A DNA stretch of 64,000 nucleotides from Pleurocapsa minor HA4230-MV1 (GCA_019359095.1 JAHHHZ010000013.1:62001-126000), one strand, 5' to 3'; positions 23,223-33,041 are shown, counted from the stretch's first letter. Notes: a model not told the origin generated them from the letters alone. Numbers and translations: made by a program.

Positions 23223-24322
23223 TGTCAGAAATACGCGGAGTCTGGATTACCAATCGTCCTCACAGCAAAATTTTAGAGTCACGGCAACATATAATTGAGG
23301 CGCTAGATTTCCTGAGCTTCTATGGCTTTAATCTGATTTTTCCTGTGGTTTGGAATCGGGGTTATACTCTCTATCCCAGCCAGGTAATGAGTCAACACAA
23401 TTTACCAGTAATCGATCCTTTTTATCAAGCGCAGCAGCGCGATCCTCTAGCAGAAATTATCATTGAGGCAAAGCAACGCAACCTAAAAGTAATTCCCTGG
23501 TTAGAATATGGCTTTGCAGCTTCTCACTTATTAGATGGCGGACATATTTTACAGCGCTATCCCCACTGGCAAGCAATAGATCGCGATGGAACAACAGTAA
23601 GACAGGGAGGCTTAACCTGGATGAATGCTTTTCACCCCGAAGTGCAACAATTTATGCAGTCGATAGTTCAAGAAATTATCCGTAACTATGATGTAGACGG
23701 AATTCAAGGATGCGATCGCCTGCCTGCCCTGCCCGTCACCGCAGGATATGATAGTTTTACCGTAGCGCAATATCAATCCAGCTTTGCTCAACAGCCACCC
23801 CATAACTATCAAGACAAGCATTGGCTACAGTGGCGCGCCGATCTGTTAACTGATTTTTTAAGTCAGATGTATCAAAATGTAAAAACCATTAAACCTCAAG
23901 CAATTGTTTCCCTCTCTCCTGCGGTGTACCCTTTTTGTCTAAATAACCTGTTGCAAGATGTCAAAGCCTGGGTAGATCGAGGTTTATGTGACATGATTCA
24001 TCCCCAGATCTATCGCTCTAGTTTTTTTAGCTACAACCAAGAAGTAAAACAGATTATTAAAACCTTTGCTCATGATTCATTACCTAAATTTGCTCCAGGG
24101 ATTGCCTTGACTGCTAATGGTAAAGATGTCAGCCATCGAGACTTGATTAAATATATTAAAACTAATCGCGATCGCCACTTGAGCGGTCAAGTATTTTTCC
24201 ACTATGAAGGGTTGCGCAAAAATAATGATGCAGTAGCGATCGCCTTAGCTAAATCTGCTAATTATACTGGCGTTGCTGATTTAAAGTATACCACAAGGGT
24301 ACAACGTGAAATCGATAAGTAA
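23222..24322 (+). CDS. GHL10-type glycoside hydrolase-like protein
   Basis: The 366-residue protein from ATG 23222 (MSEIRGVWITN) has the TIM-barrel pattern of the GHL10/DUF187 family: RGVWITNRPHS, NLIFPVVWNRGYTLYPS, VIPWLEYGF, GGLTWMNAFHPEVQQF, VDGIQGCDR and DMIHPQIYRS. Related cyanobacterial proteins usually have a signal peptide; this one does not, so it appears cytoplasmic. The substrate is presumably a polysaccharide or peptidoglycan-derived sugar. A TTG at 23219 is also in frame. Confidence 0.85.
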   Translation: MSEIRGVWITNRPHSKILESRQHIIEALDFLSFYGFNLIFPVVWNRGYTLYPSQVMSQHNLPVIDPFYQAQQRDPLAEIIIEAKQRNLKVIPWLEYGFAASHLLDGGHILQRYPHWQAIDRDGTTVRQGGLTWMNAFHPEVQQFMQSIVQEIIRNYDVDGIQGCDRLPALPVTAGYDSFTVAQYQSSFAQQPPHNYQDKHWLQWRADLLTDFLSQMYQNVKTIKPQAIVSLSPAVYPFCLNNLLQDVKAWVDRGLCDMIHPQIYRSSFFSYNQEVKQIIKTFAHDSLPKFAPGIALTANGKDVSHRDLIKYIKTNRDRHLSGQVFFHYEGLRKNNDAVAIALAKSANYTGVADLKYTTRVQREIDK

Positions 24323-24413
24323 ACTGTTCGTAGCTCTAAGCTATAAGCCATAAGCTATAAGCTTTTAATCAATTTTTACTTTTTGGTAGCAGTTTAATTC
24401 CGCTAAAACTCCA

Positions 24414-24665
24414 TTACCCACTACCCACTACCCATTACCCACTACCCACTACCCATTACCCACTACCCACTACCCATTACCCATTACCCACTACCCACTA
24501 CCCATTACCCATTACCCATTACCCACTACCCACTACCCATTACCCATTACCCATTACCCACTACCCACTACCCATTACCCATTACCCATTACCCACTACC
24601 CACTACCCACTACCCACTACCCATTACCCATTACCCACTACCCATTACCCATTACCCATTACCCA
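24414..24665. repeat. 36-unit heptamer array with higher-order pattern
   Basis: Thirty-six consecutive 7-bp units, each TTACCCA (T) or CTACCCA (C), fill the spacer. They follow a higher-order order: TCC three times, TTCC once, then TTTCC three times with the last extended by two C units, then TTC and TTT. The array ends three bases before the start codon of the ABC permease, so it forms the whole leader with no ribosome binding site. There are no spacers, so it is not a CRISPR. Confidence 0.9.
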
Positions 24666-24668
24666 TAT

Positions 24669-25451
24669 ATGCAACGTTATTTCAAAGTTTTAAGGTTGTT
24701 TTGGTCTACGGCGATCGCCACAGAATTAGAGTATCGGCTCAATTTTGCGATCGCGACTATTACCAGTATTGCTAATTTAGTGGGTAGTTTGTTTGGACTA
24801 TCGCTATTTTATCGGACTGGCTATACTTTCCAGGGCTGGAATTGGCAGGAAGCAACGATAGTTTTAGGTTTGTTTACTCTCTTGCAAGGCTTTTCTGCTA
24901 CTTTTCTCGTCCCTAATTTAAACAGCATTGTCAAGCAGGTTGAACAGGGAACTCTCGACTTCGTGTTGCTCAAGCCGATCAGTAGTCAGTTTTGGTTATC
25001 TACCAAGACTATCTCTCCTTGGGGGTTGCCCGATCTACTGTTTGGTAGCATCCTGATAGTTTATGCTGGCAATCAATTGGGTTTAGCTTGGTATGACTAT
25101 CTAGCGAGTCTAATTCCCCTAGGTTTTGGCGTGATTATTCTCTATAGCCTGTGGTTTATTTTAGGGGCAACTAGTATCTGGTTTGTTAAAGTTTATAACG
25201 TTACCGAAGTACTGCGAGGCTTATTAGAAGCGGGAAGATATCCGATGGTAGCCTATCCTGTTATTTATCGCTTCTTCTTTACTTTTGTTGTACCTGTGGC
25301 TTTTTTAACTACTGTTCCTGCTCAAGCTATGCTCAATCGTAGCGAACTTAGCTGGAGTATTGGTGCAGCTATTTTAGCCTGTGCCTTATTTATCTTCTCT
25401 ATCTTTTTTTGGCGGTTTGCTTTACTTTTTTACACTAGCGCTTCGAGTTAG
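24669..25451 (+). CDS. ABC-2 type transporter permease (DUF990/COG3694)
   Basis: A 260-residue membrane protein with about six helices; landmarks are LEYRLNFAIATITSI, VKQVEQGTLDFVLLKPIS and SIWFVKVYNVTEVLRGLLEAGRYP, typical of the ABC-2 exporter permeases that act as a heterodimer with a second permease and one ATPase. Neither partner lies next to it; the nearest ATPase gene (50402-51157) is of another subfamily. The leader is entirely heptamer array. Cargo unknown. Confidence 0.82.
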   Translation: MQRYFKVLRLFWSTAIATELEYRLNFAIATITSIANLVGSLFGLSLFYRTGYTFQGWNWQEATIVLGLFTLLQGFSATFLVPNLNSIVKQVEQGTLDFVLLKPISSQFWLSTKTISPWGLPDLLFGSILIVYAGNQLGLAWYDYLASLIPLGFGVIILYSLWFILGATSIWFVKVYNVTEVLRGLLEAGRYPMVAYPVIYRFFFTFVVPVAFLTTVPAQAMLNRSELSWSIGAAILACALFIFSIFFWRFALLFYTSASS

Positions 25452-25474
25452 CTATATCAGCATAATTAGTTAAT

Positions 25475-26167
25475 TTATTTAATTGGTAGGCGCTGGATAT
25501 TGGCGTTACTGCCAATTACCACCATTATCGATCCTTTTTTCAGTATTTCTCCTGGAATGGGATTAGTGATAAATCTTTCACCGTTACCAATCGCTAGAAC
25601 ATTGACTCCATAACGCTTGCGCAAATCTAGTTGGGCTATAGTTTGACCATGAAATTCTGCGGGGGTTAAAATTTCCACAATGCTATTCTCCGTATCCAAC
25701 TGAAACCGTTCTAAGAGTCCAGGTTGAGTTAAAGTGCTAGCCAAAGTGCAACCAGCCTCATATTCAGGGAATACTACCCGATCTGCACCGACTCGCTTGA
25801 GTACTTTGCCATGAATTTCTGATGATGCCTTAGCAACTACATACTCTACTCCAGCTTCTTTAACATTGAGAGTTGTAATAATGCTTTCTTGGAGATAGTT
25901 ACCGATCGCCACAATAACGGTGTCTACTTCAAAAATTCCTGCTTCTTTGAGGGATTCAGGTTCAGTCGAATCTAGCTGAATTGCGTGGGAGGCGACTCTT
26001 TGGGCTAAAACCTGAGAGACTAATTTTTCATCGATATCTGTACCTAAGACTTCGTAACCCATCTTATGTAAGGAAGTACAGACTGCTCTACCAAAACGTC
26101 CCAAGCCAATTACAGCAAACTGACGGTTGTGAGTACGGGCGTTAGTTAAAAAATTGAGAGATTTCAA
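25475..26167 (-). CDS. ktrA: KtrA-like TrkA-N/TrkA-C potassium channel regulator
   Basis: This 230-residue cytoplasmic protein has a Rossmann-type RCK domain (FAVIGLGRFGRAV, the GxGxxG at 21-26, then LGTDIDEKLV and DTVIVAIGN) and a TrkA-C domain (roughly 145-225). Such KtrA subunits form an octameric ring that gates the KtrB channel in response to ATP/ADP. In cyanobacteria KtrA, KtrB and KtrE are encoded apart, which fits the absence of a channel gene here. Confidence 0.85.
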   Translation of the reverse strand: MKSLNFLTNARTHNRQFAVIGLGRFGRAVCTSLHKMGYEVLGTDIDEKLVSQVLAQRVASHAIQLDSTEPESLKEAGIFEVDTVIVAIGNYLQESIITTLNVKEAGVEYVVAKASSEIHGKVLKRVGADRVVFPEYEAGCTLASTLTQPGLLERFQLDTENSIVEILTPAEFHGQTIAQLDLRKRYGVNVLAIGNGERFITNPIPGEILKKGSIMVVIGSNANIQRLPIK

Positions 26168-26370
26168 GGACTCTAATCTAAATAATTCTAAACTATTGGC
26201 ATTTTAATCGATCGGATGTCCTTTCGGATCGATGAGGCTGCCTTGATTAATTTAGTGTCTATTGCTCGATCGTTAATTAAGGCAAGACCGATTGACATTT
26301 GAGGCAATCCACAAGATATAGATAAAATATAAGCTAATCTATCGATTCAATTCCTATCTACAAAAGCTTA

Positions 26371-28152
26371 ATGACTGAAGCCACCTCTATTCGTCACACC
26401 AAACCTATCAGCCAAACGGCTAGCTTGTTCTATCAAGTTGCCATGTCTCAACCTGCATCCCATCTATTTGAAGTTACCCTGAAAATTAGTGACTGGCGAT
26501 CGCCTACTCTAGATTTAAAGATGCCAGTCTGGACACCTGGTTCTTATTTAGTTAGAGAGTATGCCAGACATCTACAAGACTTTTCGGCGCGTTCTGGCGA
26601 GGGGGAATTAACTAGTCGTAAGCTGAGTAAGAATCATTGGCAGATCGCCACCGCTAATGCTAGCGAAATTATAGTTAGCTACCGTATTTACGCTAATGAT
26701 TTAACAGTACGTACTAATCATTTAGATGCCACTCACGCTTATTTTAATGGTGCTGCATTGTTTTTCTTTGTTCCAGGATTAGAACAGCAACCGATTAGCG
26801 TAAAAATTGTGCCACCTCAATCCGACTGGTGCGTTACGACTACCCTAACTAAAATCGAGGGTGAGGAGAATACTTTTCAAGCTCAAGACTTTGATACTTT
26901 AGTTGATACTCCCGTAGAGGTAGGCACACACCAAGTATATGATTTTGAGGTACTGGGAAAACCTCATTCATTAGCAATATGGAGTCAAGGTAACGCTAAT
27001 CCCCACAAGATTATTACCGACACTACCAAGGTGATTGAGGTAGAAGCCGAGATCTTTGATGGTTTACCCTATGAACAGTATTTATTTTTGTTACATCTTT
27101 CAGGTAGTGGCTATGGTGGTTTAGAACACAAAGACTGCTGTACGCTAAATTATCCCCGATTTGGATTTAGCGATCGCGAGAAATATGAACGGTTTATGCA
27201 GCTAGTAGCACACGAATTCTTCCATCTTTGGAACGTTAAACGCATTCGTCCCCAAGCTTTAGAAACTTTTGACTACGAAGCCGAAAACTACACTACATCC
27301 CTCTGGTTTTGTGAAGGAACAACTAGCTACTACGATGCAATTATTCCCTTACGAGCAGGGATTTATGACCAGAAAACCTGCCTCAAAAACTTGAGCAAGG
27401 ACATTAATAAGTATCTCAACACCATTGGACGTAATGTACAACCTCTGGGGGAATCAAGCTATGATGCTTGGATCAAATTATATCGTCGTGATGCCTATAG
27501 TGATAACAATCAGATTTCCTATTATCTCAAAGGAGAACTGGTTTCTTTACTGTTAGATTTATTGATTCGAGCTAAATATCAGAATAAGCGATCGCTTGAT
27601 GATGTAATGCGCTTGATGTGGTCGCGTTTTGGACAAGAGGAAGTCGGTTTTAGTGAAACTCAACTCAGGGAAACTATTGCTGAGGTTGCAGCCGAGAACC
27701 TAGATGATTTCTTTGCTCGCTACATTGAAACTACTGAAGAATTGCCCTTTGATGACTATCTTAACCCCTTTGGCTTATACTTAAAAACTGTTAGTGAATC
27801 CGATGCTCCTTATCTGGGAATCAAGGTACAGTCCGATAGTAATCGGGAAGTGATCGAGTTTGTTGCTGCCGAATCTCCCGCAGCGTTAGCAGGAATTGAT
27901 GCCAAAGATGTGCTGTTAGCAATTAATGGTATTAAGGTCGATGCTAAGTCTCTTGACGAAAGATTAAAAGACTATCAAGCAGAGGATACGATCCAAGTTA
28001 CTGTGTTTCACAATGATGAATTAAAAACCCTGGCTGTTACTTTAGCTCAACCCCAAGCTAATCGTTATGAGCTGGCGTTCAAAGATAATTTATCCCAGTC
28101 ACAGCAGCAAAATCTTCGAGGGTGGCTAGGAACAATGAACAATGAGCAATGA
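26371..28152 (+). CDS. M61-family glycyl aminopeptidase with PDZ domain
   Basis: A 593-residue protein: an N-terminal beta-rich domain (LDLKMPVWTPGSYLVREYAR is a family landmark), the zinc-binding VAHEFFHLWNVKRIRP (His281, Glu282, His285) with third ligand Glu315 in WFCEGTTSYY, and a C-terminal PDZ domain at about 480-570 (YLGIKVQSD, LAGIDAKDVLLAING). M61 enzymes remove N-terminal glycine and are related to leukotriene hydrolases. There is no signal peptide. The last residues (GTMNNEQ) come from a short ACAATGAGC-type tandem repeat. Confidence 0.9.
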   Translation: MTEATSIRHTKPISQTASLFYQVAMSQPASHLFEVTLKISDWRSPTLDLKMPVWTPGSYLVREYARHLQDFSARSGEGELTSRKLSKNHWQIATANASEIIVSYRIYANDLTVRTNHLDATHAYFNGAALFFFVPGLEQQPISVKIVPPQSDWCVTTTLTKIEGEENTFQAQDFDTLVDTPVEVGTHQVYDFEVLGKPHSLAIWSQGNANPHKIITDTTKVIEVEAEIFDGLPYEQYLFLLHLSGSGYGGLEHKDCCTLNYPRFGFSDREKYERFMQLVAHEFFHLWNVKRIRPQALETFDYEAENYTTSLWFCEGTTSYYDAIIPLRAGIYDQKTCLKNLSKDINKYLNTIGRNVQPLGESSYDAWIKLYRRDAYSDNNQISYYLKGELVSLLLDLLIRAKYQNKRSLDDVMRLMWSRFGQEEVGFSETQLRETIAEVAAENLDDFFARYIETTEELPFDDYLNPFGLYLKTVSESDAPYLGIKVQSDSNREVIEFVAAESPAALAGIDAKDVLLAINGIKVDAKSLDERLKDYQAEDTIQVTVFHNDELKTLAVTLAQPQANRYELAFKDNLSQSQQQNLRGWLGTMNNEQ

Positions 28153-28154
28153 GC

Positions 28155-28400
28155 AATGAGTCCTAAAGGATATGCGAAGCGGTATCTCCAACTATGCGAG
28201 ACAAGTGGTTTACCATTAGCTCGCAAGCTCGCGTCACAATGAGCAGTGACAGTAGGGTGGGCAAACGAGCAAATTATACTTGTGTGTTTTCAATATTCTT
28301 TATGCCCACCTAATCAGTCCTAAAGGACGACGCGTAGCTAGTGCTTTAGCATAAGCTTCGCAAATAATCAGTAATTAGTAATTAGTAATTAGTAATCAAT
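28155..28400. repeat. Composite of interspersed repeats
   Basis: From left to right: GAGCAAT tandem units; a CCTAAAGGAT / GCGAAGCGGTAT / GCTCGCAAGCTCGCG palindrome block (28158-28230); a GGGTGGGCA ... TGCCCACC inverted repeat (about 28255-28310); a second CCTAAAGGAC block (28317-28360); and TTAGTAA heptamers that run to within about ten bases of the ilvE start. No gene is seen in it. Confidence 0.75.
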
Positions 28401-28411
28401 CATCAATCAAA

Positions 28412-29323
28412 ATGCATAATTTTTTAGAAATAGCCTACTTTCAAAATAGATTTGTTCCTTTTAAAGAAGCAAATATCTCCATCGCCACTCATGCTCTTCA
28501 CTACGGAACAGGTGCTTTTGGTGGAATGAGAGGTATTCCTAATCCAGATAATGCTGAACAAATATTATTATTTAGGCTAGATCGTCACTGTAATCGTTTG
28601 AGTGATAGCGCCAAGCTACTTGGTTATGATTTACCAGCAGCAAAAATTCAGCAAATTATTATTGATTTTGTGCAGAAAAATCAGCCCAATAAACCTTTTT
28701 ATATTCGTCCTTTTGTTTATACCTCTGACTTAGGTATTGCTCCTCGACTGCATAAAATTGAAAAAGACTTTTTTGTTTATGGATTAGAACTAGGGGATTA
28801 TTTACCTCCTGATGGCATTAGCTGTCGTATTAGTTCTTGGTATCGTCAAGAAGATCGGAGTTTACCTCTACGGGGTAAGATCAGCGGCGCATATATTACT
28901 TCTTCCCTGGCTAAAACCGAAGCAGTAGAATCTGGTTTTGATGAGGCAATTTTGATGAATTCTCAAGGTAAAATTTGCGAAGCATCAGGAATGAATATCT
29001 TTATGGTGAGAAACAATAAATTAATCACGCCTGGGTTTAATCAAGATATTTTAGAAGGTATTACTAGAGATAGCGTGCTGACTATTGCCAGGGATATGGG
29101 GATTGAAGTCGAAGAAAGAGCAATTGATAAAACCGAATTACTAATTGCTGAAGAAGTATTTTTAAGCGGTACAGCAGCAAAAGTAACTCCTGTAAAACAA
29201 ATTGAAAGCTATCATTTGTCTACCGAGCGACCAATTACCGAAAAAATTAAAGCCAAACTAACTTCAATTACTAAAAATCAAGAGCCAAAATATCAAGATT
29301 GGATTTATACAGTTGATTGCTAG
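28412..29323 (+). CDS. ilvE: Branched-chain amino acid aminotransferase
   Basis: At 303 residues this is full length for class IV PLP aminotransferases. It carries the landmarks HALHYGTGAFGGMRG, the PLP lysine Lys156 in RGKISGAYITSS, EAILMNSQGKICEASGMNIF with Glu190, and FLSGTAAKVTPVKQI. IlvE performs the final step of leucine, isoleucine and valine synthesis with glutamate as donor. It stands alone, preceded by heptamer repeats. Confidence 0.92.
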   Translation: MHNFLEIAYFQNRFVPFKEANISIATHALHYGTGAFGGMRGIPNPDNAEQILLFRLDRHCNRLSDSAKLLGYDLPAAKIQQIIIDFVQKNQPNKPFYIRPFVYTSDLGIAPRLHKIEKDFFVYGLELGDYLPPDGISCRISSWYRQEDRSLPLRGKISGAYITSSLAKTEAVESGFDEAILMNSQGKICEASGMNIFMVRNNKLITPGFNQDILEGITRDSVLTIARDMGIEVEERAIDKTELLIAEEVFLSGTAAKVTPVKQIESYHLSTERPITEKIKAKLTSITKNQEPKYQDWIYTVDC

Positions 29324-29366
29324 GCAGATTAATTATCGCCATTGGTAGATTTCTATTCAAATAATA

Positions 29367-29464
29367 TATAGCAATCCTAAATGAAATGAGAAATTTCTAC
29401 TACCTACTACCTACTATCTAAAAACCAATCAATGTAGTTTCATGAATTAAATAGGACTGCTATA
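29367..29464 (+). mobile_element. 98-bp MITE, copy A
   Basis: The element has terminal inverted repeats TATAGCAATCCTA and TAGGACTGCTATA (one mismatch). A second copy of exactly the same length in the opposite orientation lies at 33834-33931, roughly 90 percent identical by eye. There is no coding capacity. Copy A ends at the A of the next gene's ATG and supplies its AGGA ribosome binding site. Confidence 0.75.
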
Positions 29465-29955
29465 TGGCTCAAGTTGTAGTTGGAGTGATGGGTGCGGGAG
29501 ATTTAGCAACTCACGAAGATACCGAACTGGCTTATCAGCTAGGTAAATCAATTGCAGAAAATGGCTGGATTTTGCTGACAGGAGGTAGAAAAGTAGGAGT
29601 CATGGAGGCAGCCAGCCAAGGTGCAAAAGCAAGTGGCGGAACAGTAATCGGTATTTTGCCTGGCAATAATAAACTAGAAATGTCTGATGCAGTCGATATT
29701 GCCATCGTTACTGATTTGGGCAATGGACGCAATAATATTAATGTCTTGTCTTGCGATCTTGTGATTGCCTGTGGTATGGGTTTGGGGACAGCTTCAGAAG
29801 TTGCTTTGGCGTTGAAAAATAATCGACCTATAATTTTGCTTCATCAACAAGAAGTAACCTATCAATTCTTTAGTCATTTGGCTTCAGAACAAGTTTTTTC
29901 GGCAGAAAATGTGGAACAAGCGATCGCTCTAAGCCAAGAAATTTTGCTCCCTTAG
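29464..29955 (+). CDS. TIGR00725-family Rossmann nucleotide-binding protein
   Basis: The 163-residue protein begins VVVGVMGAGDLA and has ILLTGGRKVGVMEAASQGAKASGG, VIGILPG and CGMGLGTASEVALAL, as in the TIGR00725 subset of the DprA/LOG-like superfamily. LOG relatives with PGGxGTxxE are cytokinin-activating phosphoribohydrolases; here the loop is CGMGLGTASE, so that activity should not be assumed. Its start codon sits on the end of a MITE. Confidence 0.8.
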   Translation: MAQVVVGVMGAGDLATHEDTELAYQLGKSIAENGWILLTGGRKVGVMEAASQGAKASGGTVIGILPGNNKLEMSDAVDIAIVTDLGNGRNNINVLSCDLVIACGMGLGTASEVALALKNNRPIILLHQQEVTYQFFSHLASEQVFSAENVEQAIALSQEILLP

Positions 29956-30093
29956 ATCAACTAGATCGACGTAGTGAGTTCCAGTCAAGATCATTAAACT
30001 CTTGTATAGTACTGATTTGAGCGAAAAAATACTTGACTTTAATGCTATCTTAGGTTATCTGAGGGGAATTCTAAATTCAAAGCTAGTGTTGTC

Positions 30094-30837
30094 ATGATCA
30101 ATATTCTCGTAGCTGACGATCAAAATTTTGTCCGTAAAACTTTAGAGTCGTATCTCGAACCAGAATCAGATCTTCAGATTGTTGGTTTTGCTAAAAATGG
30201 TGAAGTGGCGATCGCTAAAGTAGCAGAGCTAAAGCCAGATGTAGTGTTGATGGATATTGAGATGCCAGTCATGGATGGTTTTGCAGCTACCGAAACTATT
30301 GCTCAAAAATATGCCGATACTAAAGTTTTAATGCTTAGTATTCACAATCAAAAACAAGACGTTGCTCGTGCCTTAAAGCTAGGTGCCAAGGGCTATTGGC
30401 TTAAAAACACCACAGCTAAAGAATTAGCTAATGCCATTCGCTATGTCCACAAAGGATATTTTCAACTAGCTCTAGAATTAGTAGACAAGCACTTGGCAAA
30501 GACTATGACATTGGATTCTTTGCCCAAGCAAGATCTGGAGTTGAGCGAAAAGCTCAACATGGTAGATACAGTTTTAGCCAAAATAGAACAAAAAATTGAT
30601 TCTTTAGAAGAACTAACGCCTCACAGCCTGAACGAAACCGTAGAAGCGATTGTCAAGCAGGAGCTGTCTCACAATAAAGAGCGTGATGCTAATTTACAGT
30701 TTAGATGCGATCGACTTAAACAACAGTTAAAGAGACACGAACAGAAAACAAATTTAGCCATTAAGATCCTGACGATTACTAATTTCAGCTTGTTTGTGGC
30801 TATTTTGGCGATAGGTTATTTGAGCTTCAGCAAGTAA
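30094..30837 (+). CDS. Membrane-anchored response regulator (REC, coiled coil, TM)
   Basis: The receiver domain at about 1-120 is intact (VADDQ, Asp54 in VLMDIEMPVMDG, KGYWLKNT). It resembles NarL-type receivers, but no helix-turn-helix follows. Instead residues about 140-225 are a charged coiled coil (VDTVLAKIEQKIDSLEELTP, CDRLKQQLKRHEQ), and the protein ends in one hydrophobic helix (ILTITNFSLFVAILAIGYLS). The phosphorylation signal would thus act at a membrane, not on DNA. No kinase is adjacent. A TTGACT at about 30030 could be a -35 element. Confidence 0.8.
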   Translation: MINILVADDQNFVRKTLESYLEPESDLQIVGFAKNGEVAIAKVAELKPDVVLMDIEMPVMDGFAATETIAQKYADTKVLMLSIHNQKQDVARALKLGAKGYWLKNTTAKELANAIRYVHKGYFQLALELVDKHLAKTMTLDSLPKQDLELSEKLNMVDTVLAKIEQKIDSLEELTPHSLNETVEAIVKQELSHNKERDANLQFRCDRLKQQLKRHEQKTNLAIKILTITNFSLFVAILAIGYLSFSK

Positions 30838-31130
30838 AAGAAAAATTTAAACATTAGCAATCAATTGTATTATTGATACTATTCCCTGACAGCATCAGAA
30901 CTATTTATAGCTGGTTCTATCGCTGCGTATTTAACGATCGCAATTAATTGCTGTTAAGAAATATATTCATCCCTAATTGGTTTGCGAACCAAACCACATC
31001 AACACCAGCAATACGGAGTATCTATCAGTCAGATAAAACAATTGTATTTTGTTTTTCATAGACTTAATACTATAATCATCTGGAGATAGATATATTTGAA
31101 TCTATTTTTATCAAAGACAGAAATAAATCT

Positions 31131-32981
31131 ATGAATGAAATTTTCAATCAGAGTATCTGGCTTGTCCCTCTCTATGCTTTAGTAGGTGCAACTTTAGCTA
31201 TTCCTTGGTCGCCTGGAATCATTCGTACTACTGGGCCCCGACCATCGGGTTATATCAATATCCTCATGACTTTGGTAGCGCTGACGCACAGTATCTTAGC
31301 CTTGCGAGAAATCTGGGGGCAGCCAGCCCAATATCTTTCATTTCCGTGGCTTCAAGCTGCTGATTTGCATATTGCTTTCGATTTAGAAATTTCCACAATT
31401 AATCTGGGTGCGCTAGTTCTAATTACTAGTGTCAACCTACTTGCTCAGGTTTATGCCGTTGGCTACATGGAAATGGATTGGGGGTGGGCGCGTTTTTATT
31501 GCATGTTGGCTTTATTTGAAGCGGGAATGTGTACTTTAGTACTGTGCAACTCGCTGTTCTTCAGTTACGTAGTGCTAGAGATTTTGACTCTCGGTACTTA
31601 TTTACTGATCGGTCTGTGGTTCAACCAGTCTTTGGTAGTCACGGGGGCAAGGGATGCTTTCTTAACTAAACGAGTAGGAGATTTAATTCTCTTGATGGGA
31701 GTTGTGGCTTTACTCCCTTTAGCTGGAACTTGGAACTATACCGAGTTAGCAGAGTGGGCAAATACTGCTACTGTCGATCCGACTGTAGCCACTTTACTTT
31801 GTTTAGCCTTAATTGCTGGCCCTTTGGGTAAATGCGCTCAATTTCCTCTACATCTTTGGTTAGATGAGGCGATGGAAGGGCCGATGCCAGGAACAATTCT
31901 ACGGAACACAGTGATAGTTTCTACTGGTGCTTGGGTCTTAATTAAATTACAGCCTGTATTAGCTTTATCTCCTTTTGCCTCTAGTTTTATGGTGGCAATC
32001 GGGGCAACAACGGCTATTGGGGCGAGTTTAATTGCGATCGCCCAGATCGATATCAAGCGATCGCTTTCTTATTCTGTCAGTGCTTATATGGGCTTGGTGT
32101 TTATTGCCGTGGGGACACAGCAAGATATTACAGCACTAAAACTCTTGTTCACCTATGCGATCGCCATGTCATTATTAGTGATGAGTATTGGCGGGGTGGT
32201 GTTAAATACCATTACCCAAGATTTAACTCAATATGGTGGTTTGTGGTCGCGTCGTCCCATTTCAGGCATTTGCTATTTAGTGGGTGCTGCTTCATTGGTA
32301 GCTTTTCCGCCTTTGGGTTGTTTTTGGACGCTAACAGAATTGGCAGATCGTCTCTGGCAAAACCATCCTTGGTTGGTGGGAGTCATCCTGATTGTTAATG
32401 GTTTGACAGCGTTTAGCTTAACTCGCGAGTTTTGTTTAATTTTTGCTGGTCGAATCAAGCAAATGACAGTGCGATCGCCTGAAGGGTTATGGAGTGTGGT
32501 ATTACCTATGACAGTTGGCATGGGACTCGCTTTACACGCACCTATCTTGTTATACCAGTGGGGTTTATTACCACAGTTATCTGATTTAGATTTAACTATT
32601 GCGGCTGCTTTGGCGGTCACAACTTTAGTCGGCGCTGGTGCAGCTAGTCTGATTTATCTCAATGACAGCATTGCCAAACCAATTCAACTAAAGCCGAAGG
32701 CAGTACAAGACTTTTTTGCCTACGATCTTTATACCGAAAAGTTTTATCGCCTGACCGTTATTGCTGTGGTGGGTGTAGTTTCTCAACTAGTTTATTGGTG
32801 CGATCGCTATTTAGTTGATGGGGTAATTAATTTCTTCGGCTTGGCGACTATTTTTAGTGGTGAAAGTCTTAGATACAATACCTCTGGTCAGACCCAATTT
32901 TACTTTCTTTCGATCCTGTTGGGAGTCTTTCTCTTCGTAGGAATAATTTGTTTCCCTTTGTTTTCCAATTATCTTTTATAA
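31131..32981 (+). CDS. ndhF: NdhF-type subunit of a CO2-uptake NDH-1 complex (NdhF3/F4)
   Basis: A 616-residue, roughly 15-helix antiporter-like subunit. Landmarks include FFSYVVLEILTLGTYLLIG, FPLHLWLDEAMEGPMPGTIL and SAYMGLVFIAVGTQ. The companion genes ndhD and the CO2 hydration gene mark it as the NDH-1MS/MS' form that drives CO2 hydration on the thylakoid membrane rather than the respiratory NdhF1. Whether it is F3 or F4 cannot be settled by eye. It is the first gene of a four-gene set; no LysR-type regulator gene precedes it. Confidence 0.88.
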   Translation: MNEIFNQSIWLVPLYALVGATLAIPWSPGIIRTTGPRPSGYINILMTLVALTHSILALREIWGQPAQYLSFPWLQAADLHIAFDLEISTINLGALVLITSVNLLAQVYAVGYMEMDWGWARFYCMLALFEAGMCTLVLCNSLFFSYVVLEILTLGTYLLIGLWFNQSLVVTGARDAFLTKRVGDLILLMGVVALLPLAGTWNYTELAEWANTATVDPTVATLLCLALIAGPLGKCAQFPLHLWLDEAMEGPMPGTILRNTVIVSTGAWVLIKLQPVLALSPFASSFMVAIGATTAIGASLIAIAQIDIKRSLSYSVSAYMGLVFIAVGTQQDITALKLLFTYAIAMSLLVMSIGGVVLNTITQDLTQYGGLWSRRPISGICYLVGAASLVAFPPLGCFWTLTELADRLWQNHPWLVGVILIVNGLTAFSLTREFCLIFAGRIKQMTVRSPEGLWSVVLPMTVGMGLALHAPILLYQWGLLPQLSDLDLTIAAALAVTTLVGAGAASLIYLNDSIAKPIQLKPKAVQDFFAYDLYTEKFYRLTVIAVVGVVSQLVYWCDRYLVDGVINFFGLATIFSGESLRYNTSGQTQFYFLSILLGVFLFVGIICFPLFSNYLL

Positions 32982-33041
32982 CTTGTCCTAAAAAACAAGT
33001 TTAACTATCAACTTTTTTAATTAATGTAAGCTGTGATTAGA

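Noticed and set aside
24414-24665. Long regular array resembling a CRISPR locus
   Set aside because: The units are 7 bp, contiguous and without spacers, and no cas genes are near.
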